NCBI RefSeq assembly: GCF_002906655.1
Contig: NZ_CP025794.1
Span: 2,170,001-2,234,000 of the forward strand
DNA from: Vibrio hyugaensis
Lineage (GTDB): Bacteria > Pseudomonadota > Gammaproteobacteria > Enterobacterales > Vibrionaceae
Reading direction: 5' to 3'
DNA: 64,000 nt
Shown: in pieces, positions 46,989 through 56,251 of the stretch
Layout of the letters: each line of letters starts with the position of its first letter
How positions within the stretch are numbered: position 1 is the stretch's first letter
Position numbers and translations under genes: made by a program
The notes under the pieces: generated by a model
The model's database searches: none
What the model was told of the DNA's origin: nothing
The model's input: only the letters and a program-made list of their open reading frames with translations

Positions 46989-49073
46989 TTACTCACCGGT
47001 GTAAACAATCAGCACCTTGTCGTCTTGGTATTGGCGTTCGAACGCGTAGTAACCTTCTTGGTTGCGAGTGATGTGCTTACCTTGAGCAACTGCTGGGTGG
47101 CGTTTACGGAATTCACCCAACTTTTGCCAATGTTGCAGTAGATCTTCTCGCTCGCCATGAATCTTATCCCATGGCATATCTGAGCGTGTGCCTTGGTGGG
47201 CGTCTGAACCAGTAATGCCAAAATCACGAGCTATCTCATCACCGTAATAGATCTGTACTGCACCCGGAGCCAGCATCAGTGCATTCGCGGCACGTGCTTG
47301 GTCATCAAAGCTGCGGCTGCGCGCTGACCAAAACAGCTGTGTATCGTGTGAAGACAGGTAGCTCAACACGTTGAACTCAGGGTCGGTATTGATGCGCTCT
47401 GCATAGCGGCGGTAATCATTATCAAGTTGAGCGAAACACTTCAGCGCTTTTGGTGCCACATCAGATTGGAACTCGAAGTTGATGATGGAATCGAAGCCGT
47501 TATCGAAATACGGGCTCTTCACTACGCTGTGTGCCCACACTTCACCCGTCATCCAGAAAGGTAGATCATCCAAGGCTTTATCTGGGTTGTTTTGCTTCCA
47601 CTGGGCAAGCGCCTGAGTGGTGCTGGCTTTCAACTCTGCCCACGCTTCCATTTCAACGTGTTTGGCAGTGTCGACGCGGAAGCCATCAATGCCGTAGTCG
47701 CGCACCCAATCGGATAACCACGTAATCAGATGTTCACTCGGGGTTTGCAACTCATCTTGCGCATTGGTGTCTTTATTGCGGAAGAAGTTTGGTAATCCGG
47801 TTTTCTGAGTCGATTCGGTTTTTAGATCCGGTAGGTAGTTCAAAGACATGGTGATGTCGTTGTAGCCCGGAGCATCGTAGTCACCAATGTCGGTGCGGAT
47901 CCAATCTTTGCCCCACCATTTATCCCACGCTTCGCTATCACCGTATTTGATGTAGTCGTTGAAGCTGTGCCAGCTTTGTCCTGATTTTGGCTGCCAGTCG
48001 GTCCATTTTTCACCAAGGACTTCTTTGGCTTCTTGGTCATCAAGGTAAAGCTGACCAAATCCAAACTCCTGCATGTCTGCTAATGTTGCGTAGCCAGTGT
48101 GGTTCATGACTACATCCCAAATCACGCGGATGCCTTTCTTGTGGGCGGTATCGACGAAGGTTCTGAGTTCATCTTCGGTACCCATGTTGGCATCAAGCTT
48201 GGTCCAGTCTTGATGGTAGTAGCCGTGATAGCCGTAGTGCTTAAAGTCGCCTTTATCGCCGCCACCAACCCAGCCATGGATCTGTTCCAGTGGTGAGGTT
48301 ATCCAGATAGCATTCACACCAAGTGATTCGATGTAATCGAGTTTTTTCGTCAGACCCGCTAAGTCACCACCGTGGAAGGTACCAATCTCGTATTTACCGT
48401 CTTTGCTGCGACCGTAGCTGTTGTCGTTGTCTGGGTTGCCGTTATAGAAGCGGTCAGTCATGACGAAGTACACCGTCGCGTTGTCCCAGCTGAATGGTTT
48501 ATCGGCTTGCTGTTCAACTTCTTCTAGCAGTAATAGACCTTGGCTCATAGGACCCGGCTGCATGGTGACGCTGCCATTGGCGACTGTGGCTTCTTGTCCG
48601 GTTAAGGCATCACGAACGACAGTGCCATCATTAAAGGTTTGAGCAACGTTGATGGTTTTTGGCGCGTCAGTTGCAACAGGGCAAGAGTAGGTGACGTCCT
48701 GACTCTGCTTTGGTTTGATTTTTACCGTTAGCTCGTTGGTGGTTGGATTGAGCGTAAATTGATAGGTATTGGCTTTGAAGATGCGCAGCGGCATTTGTGC
48801 ATCAGTGGCGCAGTTATCCATTTTTAATGGACGATTGAATTTAATGCGATCTTCTTCTGCTAGAGCAAAGCTACTGCCACAGCTTTGCTTGCTGTCAGCA
48901 ATGGTAAAGGTATGACTGCCTTTTTCGAGTTTTTGCTCGGCGACAAGTAAGCCTTGCGAGTTTTCCTCAAAAACAGCGGTATCATCACCAACGCTTAATA
49001 CGATGGCATTTTCTGGAATCTGGCTGCAGGCGCTCAGTAGACCGATAGAGAGTGCGAGAATTGTTTTTTTCAT
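46989..49073 (-). CDS. Lipoprotein alpha-amylase, GH13 (MalS-like)
   Basis: A 694-residue secreted alpha-glucan hydrolase. The signal sequence MKKTILALSIGLLSAC has a lipobox, so Cys16 is probably lipidated. Two N-terminal beta-rich segments (about residues 20-180) precede the GH13 barrel. Catalytic residues are visible: nucleophile Asp in GFRVDTAKH, acid Glu in MTGEVWAH, and transition-state Asp in SSHDTQ. The catalytic-domain wording (DGFRVDTAKHVEMEAW) is that of periplasmic MalS. The short tail after the barrel has no clear starch-binding module. It should degrade maltodextrins at the cell envelope. No maltose-regulator site was identified. Confidence 0.88.
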   Translation of the reverse strand: MKKTILALSIGLLSACSQIPENAIVLSVGDDTAVFEENSQGLLVAEQKLEKGSHTFTIADSKQSCGSSFALAEEDRIKFNRPLKMDNCATDAQMPLRIFKANTYQFTLNPTTNELTVKIKPKQSQDVTYSCPVATDAPKTINVAQTFNDGTVVRDALTGQEATVANGSVTMQPGPMSQGLLLLEEVEQQADKPFSWDNATVYFVMTDRFYNGNPDNDNSYGRSKDGKYEIGTFHGGDLAGLTKKLDYIESLGVNAIWITSPLEQIHGWVGGGDKGDFKHYGYHGYYHQDWTKLDANMGTEDELRTFVDTAHKKGIRVIWDVVMNHTGYATLADMQEFGFGQLYLDDQEAKEVLGEKWTDWQPKSGQSWHSFNDYIKYGDSEAWDKWWGKDWIRTDIGDYDAPGYNDITMSLNYLPDLKTESTQKTGLPNFFRNKDTNAQDELQTPSEHLITWLSDWVRDYGIDGFRVDTAKHVEMEAWAELKASTTQALAQWKQNNPDKALDDLPFWMTGEVWAHSVVKSPYFDNGFDSIINFEFQSDVAPKALKCFAQLDNDYRRYAERINTDPEFNVLSYLSSHDTQLFWSARSRSFDDQARAANALMLAPGAVQIYYGDEIARDFGITGSDAHQGTRSDMPWDKIHGEREDLLQHWQKLGEFRKRHPAVAQGKHITRNQEGYYAFERQYQDDKVLIVYTGE

Positions 49074-49228
49074 TGTGTCCTTCCCCCGAATAAACAGTCC
49101 AGTTATAGCAAAACTGTGCCTCTACAATCCGAGCTCTACACCAACAAGTTAAACGCGTCTCACCCTACAAATTTTAGTCTTGTTCACAAAACGAATAATA
49201 AGCGTCGCCGTCATCAGTTTGAAGGCAA

Positions 49229-49257
49229 CAAAAAAGGGAAGCAGACGCTTCCCTTTT
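49229..49257 (-). terminator. Terminator of glyS
   Basis: An AAGGGAAGC / GCTTCCCTT stem with a 4-nt loop and a U-rich tract on the minus strand lies just beyond the glyS stop. Confidence 0.85.
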
Positions 49258-49290
49258 CCTTATCTCTTAATCACTTCGAAGAGTAACGAA

Positions 49291-51357
49291 TTACTTTTGA
49301 AGCAAAGAAATGTCTGCGATCTGTAGGAACAGGTTACGCAGGTTGCTTAGTAGTGTTAGACGGTTCTTCTTAAGTGCTTCGTCGTCTGCCATTACCATTA
49401 CGTTATCAAAGAACGCATCAACTGGTTCACGTAGGTCAGCTAGCTTGCTTAGTGCTTCTTGGTAGTTACCCGTTGCAAACGCTGGCTCTAGTGCTTCTGT
49501 CATTACTTCAACGCTTTCTGCTAGTGCTTTATCTGCGTCTTCTTGTAGAAGTGCTAGGTCGATGTCTGCTGCTAGTTCGCCGTCGAATTTCGCTAGGATG
49601 TTACCTACACGCTTGTTCGCTGCTGCTAGAGACTCTGCTGCTTCTAGTTCACGGAAGTGAGAAACCGCTTTAACTCGTTGGTCGAAGTCTGCTGGCTTAG
49701 TCGGACGACGAGCTAGAACCGCTTGAATGATGTCTACGCTGAAGCCTTCGTCTTGGTACCAAGCACGGAAACGACCAAGCATGAACTCGATAACGTCTTG
49801 TTCAACGTTGTCGTTGGTTAGACGGTCGCCAAACAGTGACTTCGCTTTCGCTACTAGGTCTACAAGATCTAGGTTGTAGCCGTATTCAACGATGATACGT
49901 AGTACACCTAGAGATGCGCGGCGTAGTGCGAATGGGTCGCTGCCTTTAGGCGCTTGACCGATACCGAAGATACCTACGATAGTGTCTAGCTTGTCTGCCA
50001 TTGCAACTGCAGTTGAAACGCCGTTAGATGGCAGTTCATCACCAGCGAAACGAGGCATGTATTGCTCGTTCAGTGCTACTGCAACTTCTTCTGCTTCACC
50101 GTCGTGACGAGCGTAGTGCATGCCCATGACTCCTTGAGTATCCGTAAATTCGAATACCATTGAGGTCATTAGGTCACATTTTGCTAGTAGACCAGCACGC
50201 TTTGATTTCTCAACGTCAGCACCGATTTGCTCTGCAATGTAGCCAGCAAGTTCTGTGATGCGGTCTGTTTTGTCTTTGATAGTACCCAGTTGCTTTTGGA
50301 AGATCGCTTGCTCTAGTTCAGGCAGACGGTCGATAAGCGGACGCTTACGGTCTGTGTTGAAGAAGAATTCTGCGTCAGCAAGACGAGGGCGAACCACTTT
50401 CTCGTTACCTTCGATTACGTAACGAGGTTCTTTTGATTCGATGTTTGATACGAAGATGAAGTTAGGTAGTAGCTTCTTGTTTTCGTCATAAACAGGGAAG
50501 TACTTCTGGTCACCTTTCATGGTGTAAACCAACGCTTCAGAAGGCACTTTTAGGAACTCTTCTTCAAACTTCGCTGTTAGTACCACTGGCCATTCAACCA
50601 GAGACGTTACTTCTTCTACTAGGTCATCTTCTAGGTCAGCGTTACCGCCAACCGCTGCCGCCGCTTTTTGTGCGTCAGCTAGGATGATTGCTTTACGCGC
50701 TTCGTAATCTGCCATTACTTTACCGCGCTCTTCTAGGATCGCAGGGTACTGCTCAGCAGAATCGATAGTGAACTCTTGCTCACCCATGAAGCGGTGACCA
50801 CGGATAGTGCGGTCAGAAGCGACACCAAGGATCTCGCCTTCGATTAGGTCGCTGCCCATTAGCATGGTTAGCGTCTTAACTGGACGGATAAATTGAGTCG
50901 TTTTGTTACCCCAGCGCATTGGTTTTGCGATAGGTAGGTTTGCTAGTGCTTTCGCTGCAAGTTCAACTACGATCTCAGACGTTGGCTGACCTTTCACTTC
51001 TTGTTTGAACAGTAGCCATTCACCTTTGTCTGTAACCATGCGATCCGCTTGGTCAACCGTGATGCCACAACCGCGTGCCCAGCCTTGAGCTGCTTTTGTT
51101 GGGTTGCCTTCCGCGTCAAACGCTGCAGAAACCGCAGGGCCACGTTTTTCAACAACTTTGTCAGACTGGCTGTCTGCTAGTGCTGCTACTTTTAGTGCAA
51201 GACGACGAGGTGCCGCGAACCATTTCACGCCTTCGTGAGCAAGCTCAGCGCCTTTTAGTTCTGCTTCGAAGTTTGCTGCGAATGCTTCAGCTAGAGTGCG
51301 AAGTTGCGTTGGTGGTAGCTCTTCTGTACCTAGCTCGATTAGAAATTCTTTTGCCAT
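49291..51357 (-). CDS. glyS: Glycyl-tRNA synthetase beta subunit
   Basis: A 688-residue subunit of the alpha2-beta2 bacterial enzyme. It begins [20 protein letters not shown], the family signature. It contains an HD-like segment ([13 protein letters not shown]) and a C-terminal anticodon-binding domain. It follows glyQ by 13 nt, and the two are obligatory partners. Confidence 0.97.
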   Translation of the reverse strand: MAKEFLIELGTEELPPTQLRTLAEAFAANFEAELKGAELAHEGVKWFAAPRRLALKVAALADSQSDKVVEKRGPAVSAAFDAEGNPTKAAQGWARGCGITVDQADRMVTDKGEWLLFKQEVKGQPTSEIVVELAAKALANLPIAKPMRWGNKTTQFIRPVKTLTMLMGSDLIEGEILGVASDRTIRGHRFMGEQEFTIDSAEQYPAILEERGKVMADYEARKAIILADAQKAAAAVGGNADLEDDLVEEVTSLVEWPVVLTAKFEEEFLKVPSEALVYTMKGDQKYFPVYDENKKLLPNFIFVSNIESKEPRYVIEGNEKVVRPRLADAEFFFNTDRKRPLIDRLPELEQAIFQKQLGTIKDKTDRITELAGYIAEQIGADVEKSKRAGLLAKCDLMTSMVFEFTDTQGVMGMHYARHDGEAEEVAVALNEQYMPRFAGDELPSNGVSTAVAMADKLDTIVGIFGIGQAPKGSDPFALRRASLGVLRIIVEYGYNLDLVDLVAKAKSLFGDRLTNDNVEQDVIEFMLGRFRAWYQDEGFSVDIIQAVLARRPTKPADFDQRVKAVSHFRELEAAESLAAANKRVGNILAKFDGELAADIDLALLQEDADKALAESVEVMTEALEPAFATGNYQEALSKLADLREPVDAFFDNVMVMADDEALKKNRLTLLSNLRNLFLQIADISLLQK

Positions 51358-51370
51358 GCTACTCTACCCC

Positions 51371-52288
51371 TTACGCTTGTTCTTTCTTACACATTGGGAA
51401 GCCAAGAGCTTCACGCGATGCGTAGTATGCTTCTGCAACTGCTTTAGTCAGGTTGCGGATGCGTAGGATGTAACGTTGGCGTTCAGTTACTGAGATCGCT
51501 TTACGTGCGTCTAGTAGGTTGAATGCGTGACCAGCTTTTAGAATGCGTTCGTAAGCAGGTAGTGGCAGTGGCTTTTCAAGCTTAAGCAGCTCTTTACACT
51601 CTTTCTCACACTGTTCGAAGAAACCAAATAGGAATTCAACGTCTGCGTGCTCGAAGTTGTAAGTTGATTGCTCTACTTCGTTTTGGTGGAAGATATCACC
51701 GTAAGTCACGGCACTGCCGTCCGGTGCGATGTTCCAAACTAGATCGTAAACAGAGTCTACTTCTTGGATGTACATTGCTAGACGTTCGATACCGTAAGTG
51801 ATCTCACCAGTTACTGGCTTACACTCAAGGCCGCCAACTTGCTGGAAGTAAGTAAACTGAGTTACTTCCATGCCGTTTAGCCAAACTTCCCAGCCTAGAC
51901 CCCAAGCGCCTAGTGTTGGGTTTTCCCAGTTGTCTTCTACGAAACGGATGTCGTGAACAAGTGGGTCGACACCAAGAACCTCTAGAGAACCTAGGTACAA
52001 CTCTTGGATATTGTCTGGCGATGGTTTTAGCGCTACTTGGAATTGGTAGTAGTGCTGAAGACGGTTAGGGTTTTCACCATAACGGCCATCAGTAGGACGA
52101 CGTGAAGGTTGTACGTAAGCTGTAGACATTGGCTCTGGGCCAAGTGCTCGTAGACAGGTCATTGGGTGAGAGGTACCCGCACCAACTTCCATATCTAGTG
52201 GTTGAACAATGGTACAACCATTCTGAGCCCAATAATCCTGCAGCGCGAGGATCATTCCCTGGAAGGTTTTGATATCGTATTTTTGCAT
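51371..52288 (-). CDS. glyQ: Glycyl-tRNA synthetase alpha subunit
   Basis: A 305-residue catalytic class II aminoacyl-tRNA synthetase subunit that activates glycine. Diagnostic stretches include [17 protein letters not shown] and the motif 2 region [16 protein letters not shown]. First gene of glyQS. Confidence 0.97.
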   Translation of the reverse strand: MQKYDIKTFQGMILALQDYWAQNGCTIVQPLDMEVGAGTSHPMTCLRALGPEPMSTAYVQPSRRPTDGRYGENPNRLQHYYQFQVALKPSPDNIQELYLGSLEVLGVDPLVHDIRFVEDNWENPTLGAWGLGWEVWLNGMEVTQFTYFQQVGGLECKPVTGEITYGIERLAMYIQEVDSVYDLVWNIAPDGSAVTYGDIFHQNEVEQSTYNFEHADVEFLFGFFEQCEKECKELLKLEKPLPLPAYERILKAGHAFNLLDARKAISVTERQRYILRIRNLTKAVAEAYYASREALGFPMCKKEQA

Positions 52289-52566
52289 AAGTCAGGTTCG
52301 CGCGATTCTCTTATTACTCGTGAATTCGTCTCTTTTGTTGGGTTTTCTTGCCTCAACAATGGCGATTCAAAGTAATTACGGTTGAATAAATTAACAATCA
52401 AGTATACCCAGATATTGAGCATGGGAGTAGAGCTAATCTTGATTAATTCGTGGGCAATTTTCTCCTTTAATGGATTTTTACCGCGTTATCTGCTGAATTT
52501 TTCCTAAAAGGGAGTTTTCGCTGTCTTTCACTCTTGAGGTGATGGGGAAACATGGCTAGAATTGCG

Positions 52567-52740
52567 CCTGTCTTTGGGGAGTAGCTTACCCGATGAAATG
52601 TCTGTTTCATCTGGTTCGTTCGTCAACATAATTGGTGCAAAATCACCATGGCGCTCGAGACTCATCAACCCGATGAGTTTAGCAAGACCTTAGACAAATC
52701 ATCACTAACCGGGGTGGGGCGTGAGATTTGTCTTAGGTTA
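52567..52740 (+). promoter_or_regulatory. yybP-ykoY manganese riboswitch
   Basis: The conserved blocks appear in order: GGGGAGTAGCTT (52576-52587), TCAACATAATTGG (52623-52635) and AGCAAGACCTT (52681-52691). Stem P1 can form between GTCTTTGG (52570-52577) and the CC-TT-AGAC region near 52688-52695. The same 3' strand can instead pair over 12 of 13 positions with GATTTGTCTTAGG (52725-52737), giving mutually exclusive structures. There is no U-tract, so control is probably translational. It lies directly upstream of a manganese-exporter gene, the known context. The rest of the gap (52289-52566) shows nothing definite beyond the glyQ promoter area. Confidence 0.85.
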
Positions 52741-52771
52741 AATATAATAATCCCGCCCCAATGAGCATGTC

Positions 52772-53326
52772 GTGAGCGTTTTAGCTATTTCAATTACTAC
52801 TGTAGCGTTAGCAGAAATTGGCGATAAGACCCAATTGCTATCTCTATTACTTGCCAGTCGTTACCGAAAACCGATCCCTATTATTGCAGCAATCTTTTTG
52901 GCTACTATTGCCAACCACGCTTTGGCTGCATGGTTAGGTGTGGTAGTGGCCGATTATCTGTCTCCAGAGATCCTGAAATGGGTGCTGGTGATCAGTTTTA
53001 TTGCCATGGCGGCGTGGGTGCTGATCCCAGATAAATTGGATGATGATGAGCAGATATCCAATCGCGGTCCTTTTATTGCCAGCTTTATTGCTTTCTTTGT
53101 TGCTGAGATTGGCGATAAAACTCAGATTGCCACTTCTATTTTAGGCGCGCAGTACGCCGATGCATTGAGTTGGGTAATTCTGGGTACGACGATCGGTATG
53201 TTATTGGCCAATGTGCCTGTGGTTTTGATTGGTAAATTATCCGCCGACAAGATGCCTCTTGGAGCCATTCGTAAAGTAACTGCATTCCTATTTGTTGCTT
53301 TGGCTATTGGTGCCGCGTTATTCTGA
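52772..53326 (+). CDS. mneA: Manganese exporter, TMEM165/Gdt1 (UPF0016) family
   Basis: A 184-residue inner-membrane protein with six hydrophobic helices in two inverted halves. Each half carries the family ion motif AEIGDKTQ (about residues 14-21 and 113-120). V. cholerae MneA, beside glyQ in the same way, exports Mn2+; the upstream yybP-ykoY element agrees with that role. The start is GTG at 52772, with only a weak ribosome-binding site, consistent with riboswitch-controlled access. Confidence 0.9.
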   Translation: MSVLAISITTVALAEIGDKTQLLSLLLASRYRKPIPIIAAIFLATIANHALAAWLGVVVADYLSPEILKWVLVISFIAMAAWVLIPDKLDDDEQISNRGPFIASFIAFFVAEIGDKTQIATSILGAQYADALSWVILGTTIGMLLANVPVVLIGKLSADKMPLGAIRKVTAFLFVALAIGAALF

Positions 53327-53485
53327 TTTCTTGTCCGTAAATGGTGTGAATTATCAATAACTAGTCGAGTAATGCACAAGTTCAAACTCTGGCTCAAAAT
53401 CATTCAGGACCGTGACGGATGACATATTAGTGTCATACTTGTCATGGTAATTTAATGGTGTGAATGATAGCGAGAGGGCAAGTTT

Positions 53486-53746
53486 ATGCTTACACGTTAC
53501 ATGGGTATGACCCCAAAGAGTCAGAGTTATTTATTCACCTTTGGTTTAGCGCTGTGCTTGTTAGCTATGGTGCTGACTGATATGTGGTTGCCAATTGTGG
53601 CAGGGTCCTTCATTCTCACTGGTTTGACGGTGGAAGCGTGGATTCGGGTAGCTCACATTATTCCTATGCATGAAGAAATGCGTGCGATGAAGCAACAATT
53701 GAATAAGCTACAATCAGAAATTCGCACTCTAGAATACGATGAATAA
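53486..53746 (+). CDS. Small membrane protein with C-terminal coiled coil
   Basis: An 86-residue protein of unknown function. Two hydrophobic segments (about residues 15-31 and 34-50) are followed by a charged heptad-like helix (MHEEMRAMKQQLNKLQSEIR). I do not recognise a named family. It is monocistronic, between mneA and the insertion sequence. Its natural terminator was split by the IS. Confidence 0.7.
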   Translation: MLTRYMGMTPKSQSYLFTFGLALCLLAMVLTDMWLPIVAGSFILTGLTVEAWIRVAHIIPMHEEMRAMKQQLNKLQSEIRTLEYDE

Positions 53747-53749
53747 AAC

Positions 53750-53775
53750 AAACGGCAGCCTTTTGGCTGCCGTTT
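53750..53775. repeat. Palindromic direct repeat, left flank of IS
   Basis: A 26-bp sequence, itself a hairpin (AAACGGCAGCC / GGCTGCCGTTT with a 4-nt T loop). It recurs identically and in the same orientation at 55369-55394. It is probably the original terminator between the small-protein gene and tusA, duplicated on IS insertion. Confidence 0.8.
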
Positions 53776-55368
53776 CAGATTGATGACGAACCCCACCTTT
53801 TTCGGTGGGGTTCTTTTTTATAAGCGACCGTAGGTCGCGATCGCGATATTTTTCGCTATACCAGATTTAATCTGTTCCAACTCTTAAACAAGTATTTAGA
53901 AGCTAATATTTGTCTTATTTGAGCCATATTGAACCCCATTTTTTGTAAATAACTCATTACTAGAGCTATCTTCTTGATGTTTTGAGCTGCGGCAGCTAAC
54001 CAACACTGCATTTGCACTTTGCTTAGCCCACGGAAGCGGGCATAACGGTGTCCATGGTGCTGCTTAGCATCAGCGAAGCTTCTTTCTACCGTCTCACTTC
54101 TTCGTCTATACTTCTTCTTCCCATAGGGAGAGAGCCGCATTTGGTTCGCTCTCTCCACTGCATCTGTATAGATGTGTCTGGTGATGACTTTCTTCATGTT
54201 TTTACTTTGAGTACAGTCATTTCGCATTGGGCAGAGCACGCATTCTTTCGGGTCTGAGTGATACTCTCTATAAGCATCTCGTGACGTCGTTTTGTAGATA
54301 AGCGTTTGCCCATTTGGACATCGATAACTGTCACTCTCTTTGTGGTAGATAAAGTGCTTCTTCTTGAACGTGTTCTTTGTTCTTGATGGCCTACGGTAGC
54401 CGAACACACCTAAGATATTTCGGCGCTCTAATGACTCTGCCACGGGAGCGGTAAAATAGCCGGCATCGAGACCAACAGCTATAGGGTTAAGGTTGAACTG
54501 CTCTAGCGTGTAGTCCAGTCGTTCAATATAGGGTTGAGAGTCATTGATATTACCTGCCGTCGCATGAGTGTCGACGATGATCCCATGCAGACCATCGACG
54601 GTACGATGGTCAAGGTAGAAGAAGCCTTGTGGTTTATTGTCTCTCGTCATAAAACCACTTTCTGGGTCTGTAGTACTGACTTTCGTATTCTTTGTTTTAG
54701 GCTCGGATACTCGTGCCTTAAGCGACTTCTTTCCTTCTCGTTCTCGGTCTAATGCAACGTCTTCATCAAGCATGTCGAGGTAAGCACTGGCTCGAACGTC
54801 TCTGACCTCATTGGTGTGTTTATTTTTGTTAGCGTTTGCTTTGAGGTGAGTGCTGTCGGTAAAGAGTTGCTGCCCAGCGACCAAGCCTTTGGCCATAGCC
54901 TGCTCAACGATGTTGATAAAGATACGTTCGAATACGTCGGTATTATTGAAGCGGCGAATACGGTTTTGGCTCAGTGTTGAAGCATGGATAACCTTCTCCG
55001 TTAACGACATGCGCAAGAACCAACGATAGGCTACATTGACTTCAATCTCTTTAACGAGCTGTCGCTCGCTTTTGATTCCGAAGAGGTAGCCAATAAAAAT
55101 GATTTTGAAAAGTCGAACAGGGTCAACAGGTGGTCGACCGTTATCTTGACAATAGAGGTGAGCGACTTGGTCCCGGATAAATTCGAAGTCTATGGCTTTA
55201 TCAATTTTGCGGACTAAATGGTCTTTAGGAACTAACTGCTCCATCGTCACCATTTCAAATTCGTATTGTTGAGGAGAAGGATCTTGTAGCATATTGGAGT
55301 ATCCATTTTTCGATACCCCTATTAGATCAAAGGTCTAGCCTGATGGCTAGACCTTTGTCAGCAGTCTG
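53776..55368 (-). mobile_element. IS1182-type insertion sequence
   Basis: A 1,593-bp element bounded by imperfect terminal inverted repeats, CAGATTGATGAC (53776-53787) and the complement of CAGACTGCTGAC (55357-55368), 10 of 12 matching. It contains one transposase gene. Each end has a hairpin just inside the repeat: AACCCCACC/GGTGGGGTT followed by T6 on the left (53789-53819), and AAAGGTCTAGCC/GGCTAGACCTTT on the right (55330-55356). These may shield the element from outside transcription. A further perfect dyad GCGACC-GTA-GGTCGC lies at 53824-53838. Confidence 0.85.
53856..55292 (-). CDS. IS1182-family transposase
   Basis: A 478-residue DDE transposase. A DUF772-type N-terminal domain (about residues 10-120, VPKDHLVRKIDKAID) is followed by a catalytic domain with candidate acidic residues in FTDSTHLKANANK, VGLDAGYF and ETVERSFADAKQHHGHRYAR. 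A cysteine cluster (CVLCPMRNDC) lies before the Glu motif. The frame is uninterrupted and full length, so the element may be active. It points away from tusA, toward the left end. Confidence 0.9.
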   Translation of the reverse strand: MLQDPSPQQYEFEMVTMEQLVPKDHLVRKIDKAIDFEFIRDQVAHLYCQDNGRPPVDPVRLFKIIFIGYLFGIKSERQLVKEIEVNVAYRWFLRMSLTEKVIHASTLSQNRIRRFNNTDVFERIFINIVEQAMAKGLVAGQQLFTDSTHLKANANKNKHTNEVRDVRASAYLDMLDEDVALDREREGKKSLKARVSEPKTKNTKVSTTDPESGFMTRDNKPQGFFYLDHRTVDGLHGIIVDTHATAGNINDSQPYIERLDYTLEQFNLNPIAVGLDAGYFTAPVAESLERRNILGVFGYRRPSRTKNTFKKKHFIYHKESDSYRCPNGQTLIYKTTSRDAYREYHSDPKECVLCPMRNDCTQSKNMKKVITRHIYTDAVERANQMRLSPYGKKKYRRRSETVERSFADAKQHHGHRYARFRGLSKVQMQCWLAAAAQNIKKIALVMSYLQKMGFNMAQIRQILASKYLFKSWNRLNLV

Positions 55369-55394
55369 AAACGGCAGCCTTTTGGCTGCCGTTT
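55369..55394. repeat. Palindromic direct repeat, right flank of IS
   Basis: An identical copy of the 26-bp hairpin at 53750-53775, here followed by TTGATC so that its right side keeps a T5 tract. It also lies just downstream of the tusA stop. Confidence 0.8.
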
Positions 55395-55409
55395 TTGATC
55401 TTGCTGAGA

Positions 55410-55658
55410 TTATTCCAAACCTTTCTTAATCAGGTACTGGTATGGAAGCTGTTCCGTTTGTGCCGCTATCAACTGGTGATCCATGAATCGGCAGAAGCTC
55501 GGGATATCTCGAGTCGTTGATGGGTCGTCTGCTTTCACTAGCAATACTTCACCATCTTGCATGTTTCGAATTGTCTTCCTGACCATCATCACTGGCTCTG
55601 GGCAGCGTAATCCTTCCGCCTCTAAGGTTTTTGTCGCCAGTTCAGGATTAAAACTCAT
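55410..55658 (-). CDS. tusA: Sulfur carrier protein TusA
   Basis: An 82-residue sulfur-transfer protein. The persulfide cysteine lies in the [12 protein letters not shown] motif (Cys near residue 18). It passes sulfur from IscS toward 2-thiouridine synthesis in tRNA. I chose the ATG giving [16 protein letters not shown]; the frame is open upstream to 55724, but that extension is not conserved in style. Confidence 0.94.
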   Translation of the reverse strand: MSFNPELATKTLEAEGLRCPEPVMMVRKTIRNMQDGEVLLVKADDPSTTRDIPSFCRFMDHQLIAAQTEQLPYQYLIKKGLE

Positions 55659-55790
55659 AATGTGATTCTCGTAACTAACTGAGCGGTGAATTTTACTTTC
55701 GTTGAAAAAATATTCAATAACCACTTGGCAAACCGAATTTTTTGATTTACTTTAAATTAACAATTCGGTAACAACTGGCAAGGAGAGACG

Positions 55791-55973
55791 ATGTTAACAG
55801 CGTTAGACAGACTGACTATCTATTCGGTTTTATGCTTCATCTCGTTTTGTGCATTAGTGCTTAGAACGCCAGCTGAGACCTCATTGATGCCTCTTGCAGG
55901 CATGAGTGCAACGATTATCGGGATTTGGATTGAGATGCACAAATGGTCAGGTGCATCAGAGCAAGAAAATTAG
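55791..55973 (+). CDS. Small two-helix membrane protein
   Basis: A 60-residue protein with two hydrophobic segments (about residues 8-24 and 31-48) and a short polar tail. It is preceded by a strong AAGGAGAGACG site, which supports real translation. Function unknown. It is divergent from tusA; a hairpin terminator follows about 95 nt downstream. Confidence 0.65.
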   Translation: MLTALDRLTIYSVLCFISFCALVLRTPAETSLMPLAGMSATIIGIWIEMHKWSGASEQEN

Positions 55974-56065
55974 CACTTCTTGCTGTAATCGAAACCTATT
56001 GATATATACGCTCACCAAATTTAACGACACTTCATTCCGACACTATCCCCATTTTTCTTGGGCTT

Positions 56066-56090
56066 CCCCGCTGAAAGGCGGGATTTTTTT
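56066..56090 (+). terminator. Terminator after the 60-aa gene
   Basis: A CCCGC / GCGGG stem with a 6-nt loop and a T7 tract. The surrounding 278-bp gap shows no other gene. Confidence 0.8.
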
Positions 56091-56192
56091 GCCTGTGATT
56101 TTCAAACCGCGTCCCCATTATAGACGGCATTTTTCTGTGATGGAGCTTTTTACTGATTCAGTTGTTAGTGTCCTAGGCAATAAGAATGAGCT

Positions 56193-56226
56193 AAAAAAAT
56201 GCCCCAACCAACAGGTTAGGGCATTG
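56193..56226 (-). terminator. Terminator of the RCC1 lipoprotein gene
   Basis: AATGCCC / GGGCATT arms with inner AACC/GGTT and a U7 tract on the minus strand, 26 nt past the stop. Confidence 0.8.
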
Positions 56227-56251
56227 AGTGTGTTACGGTTATCTCACGAGG

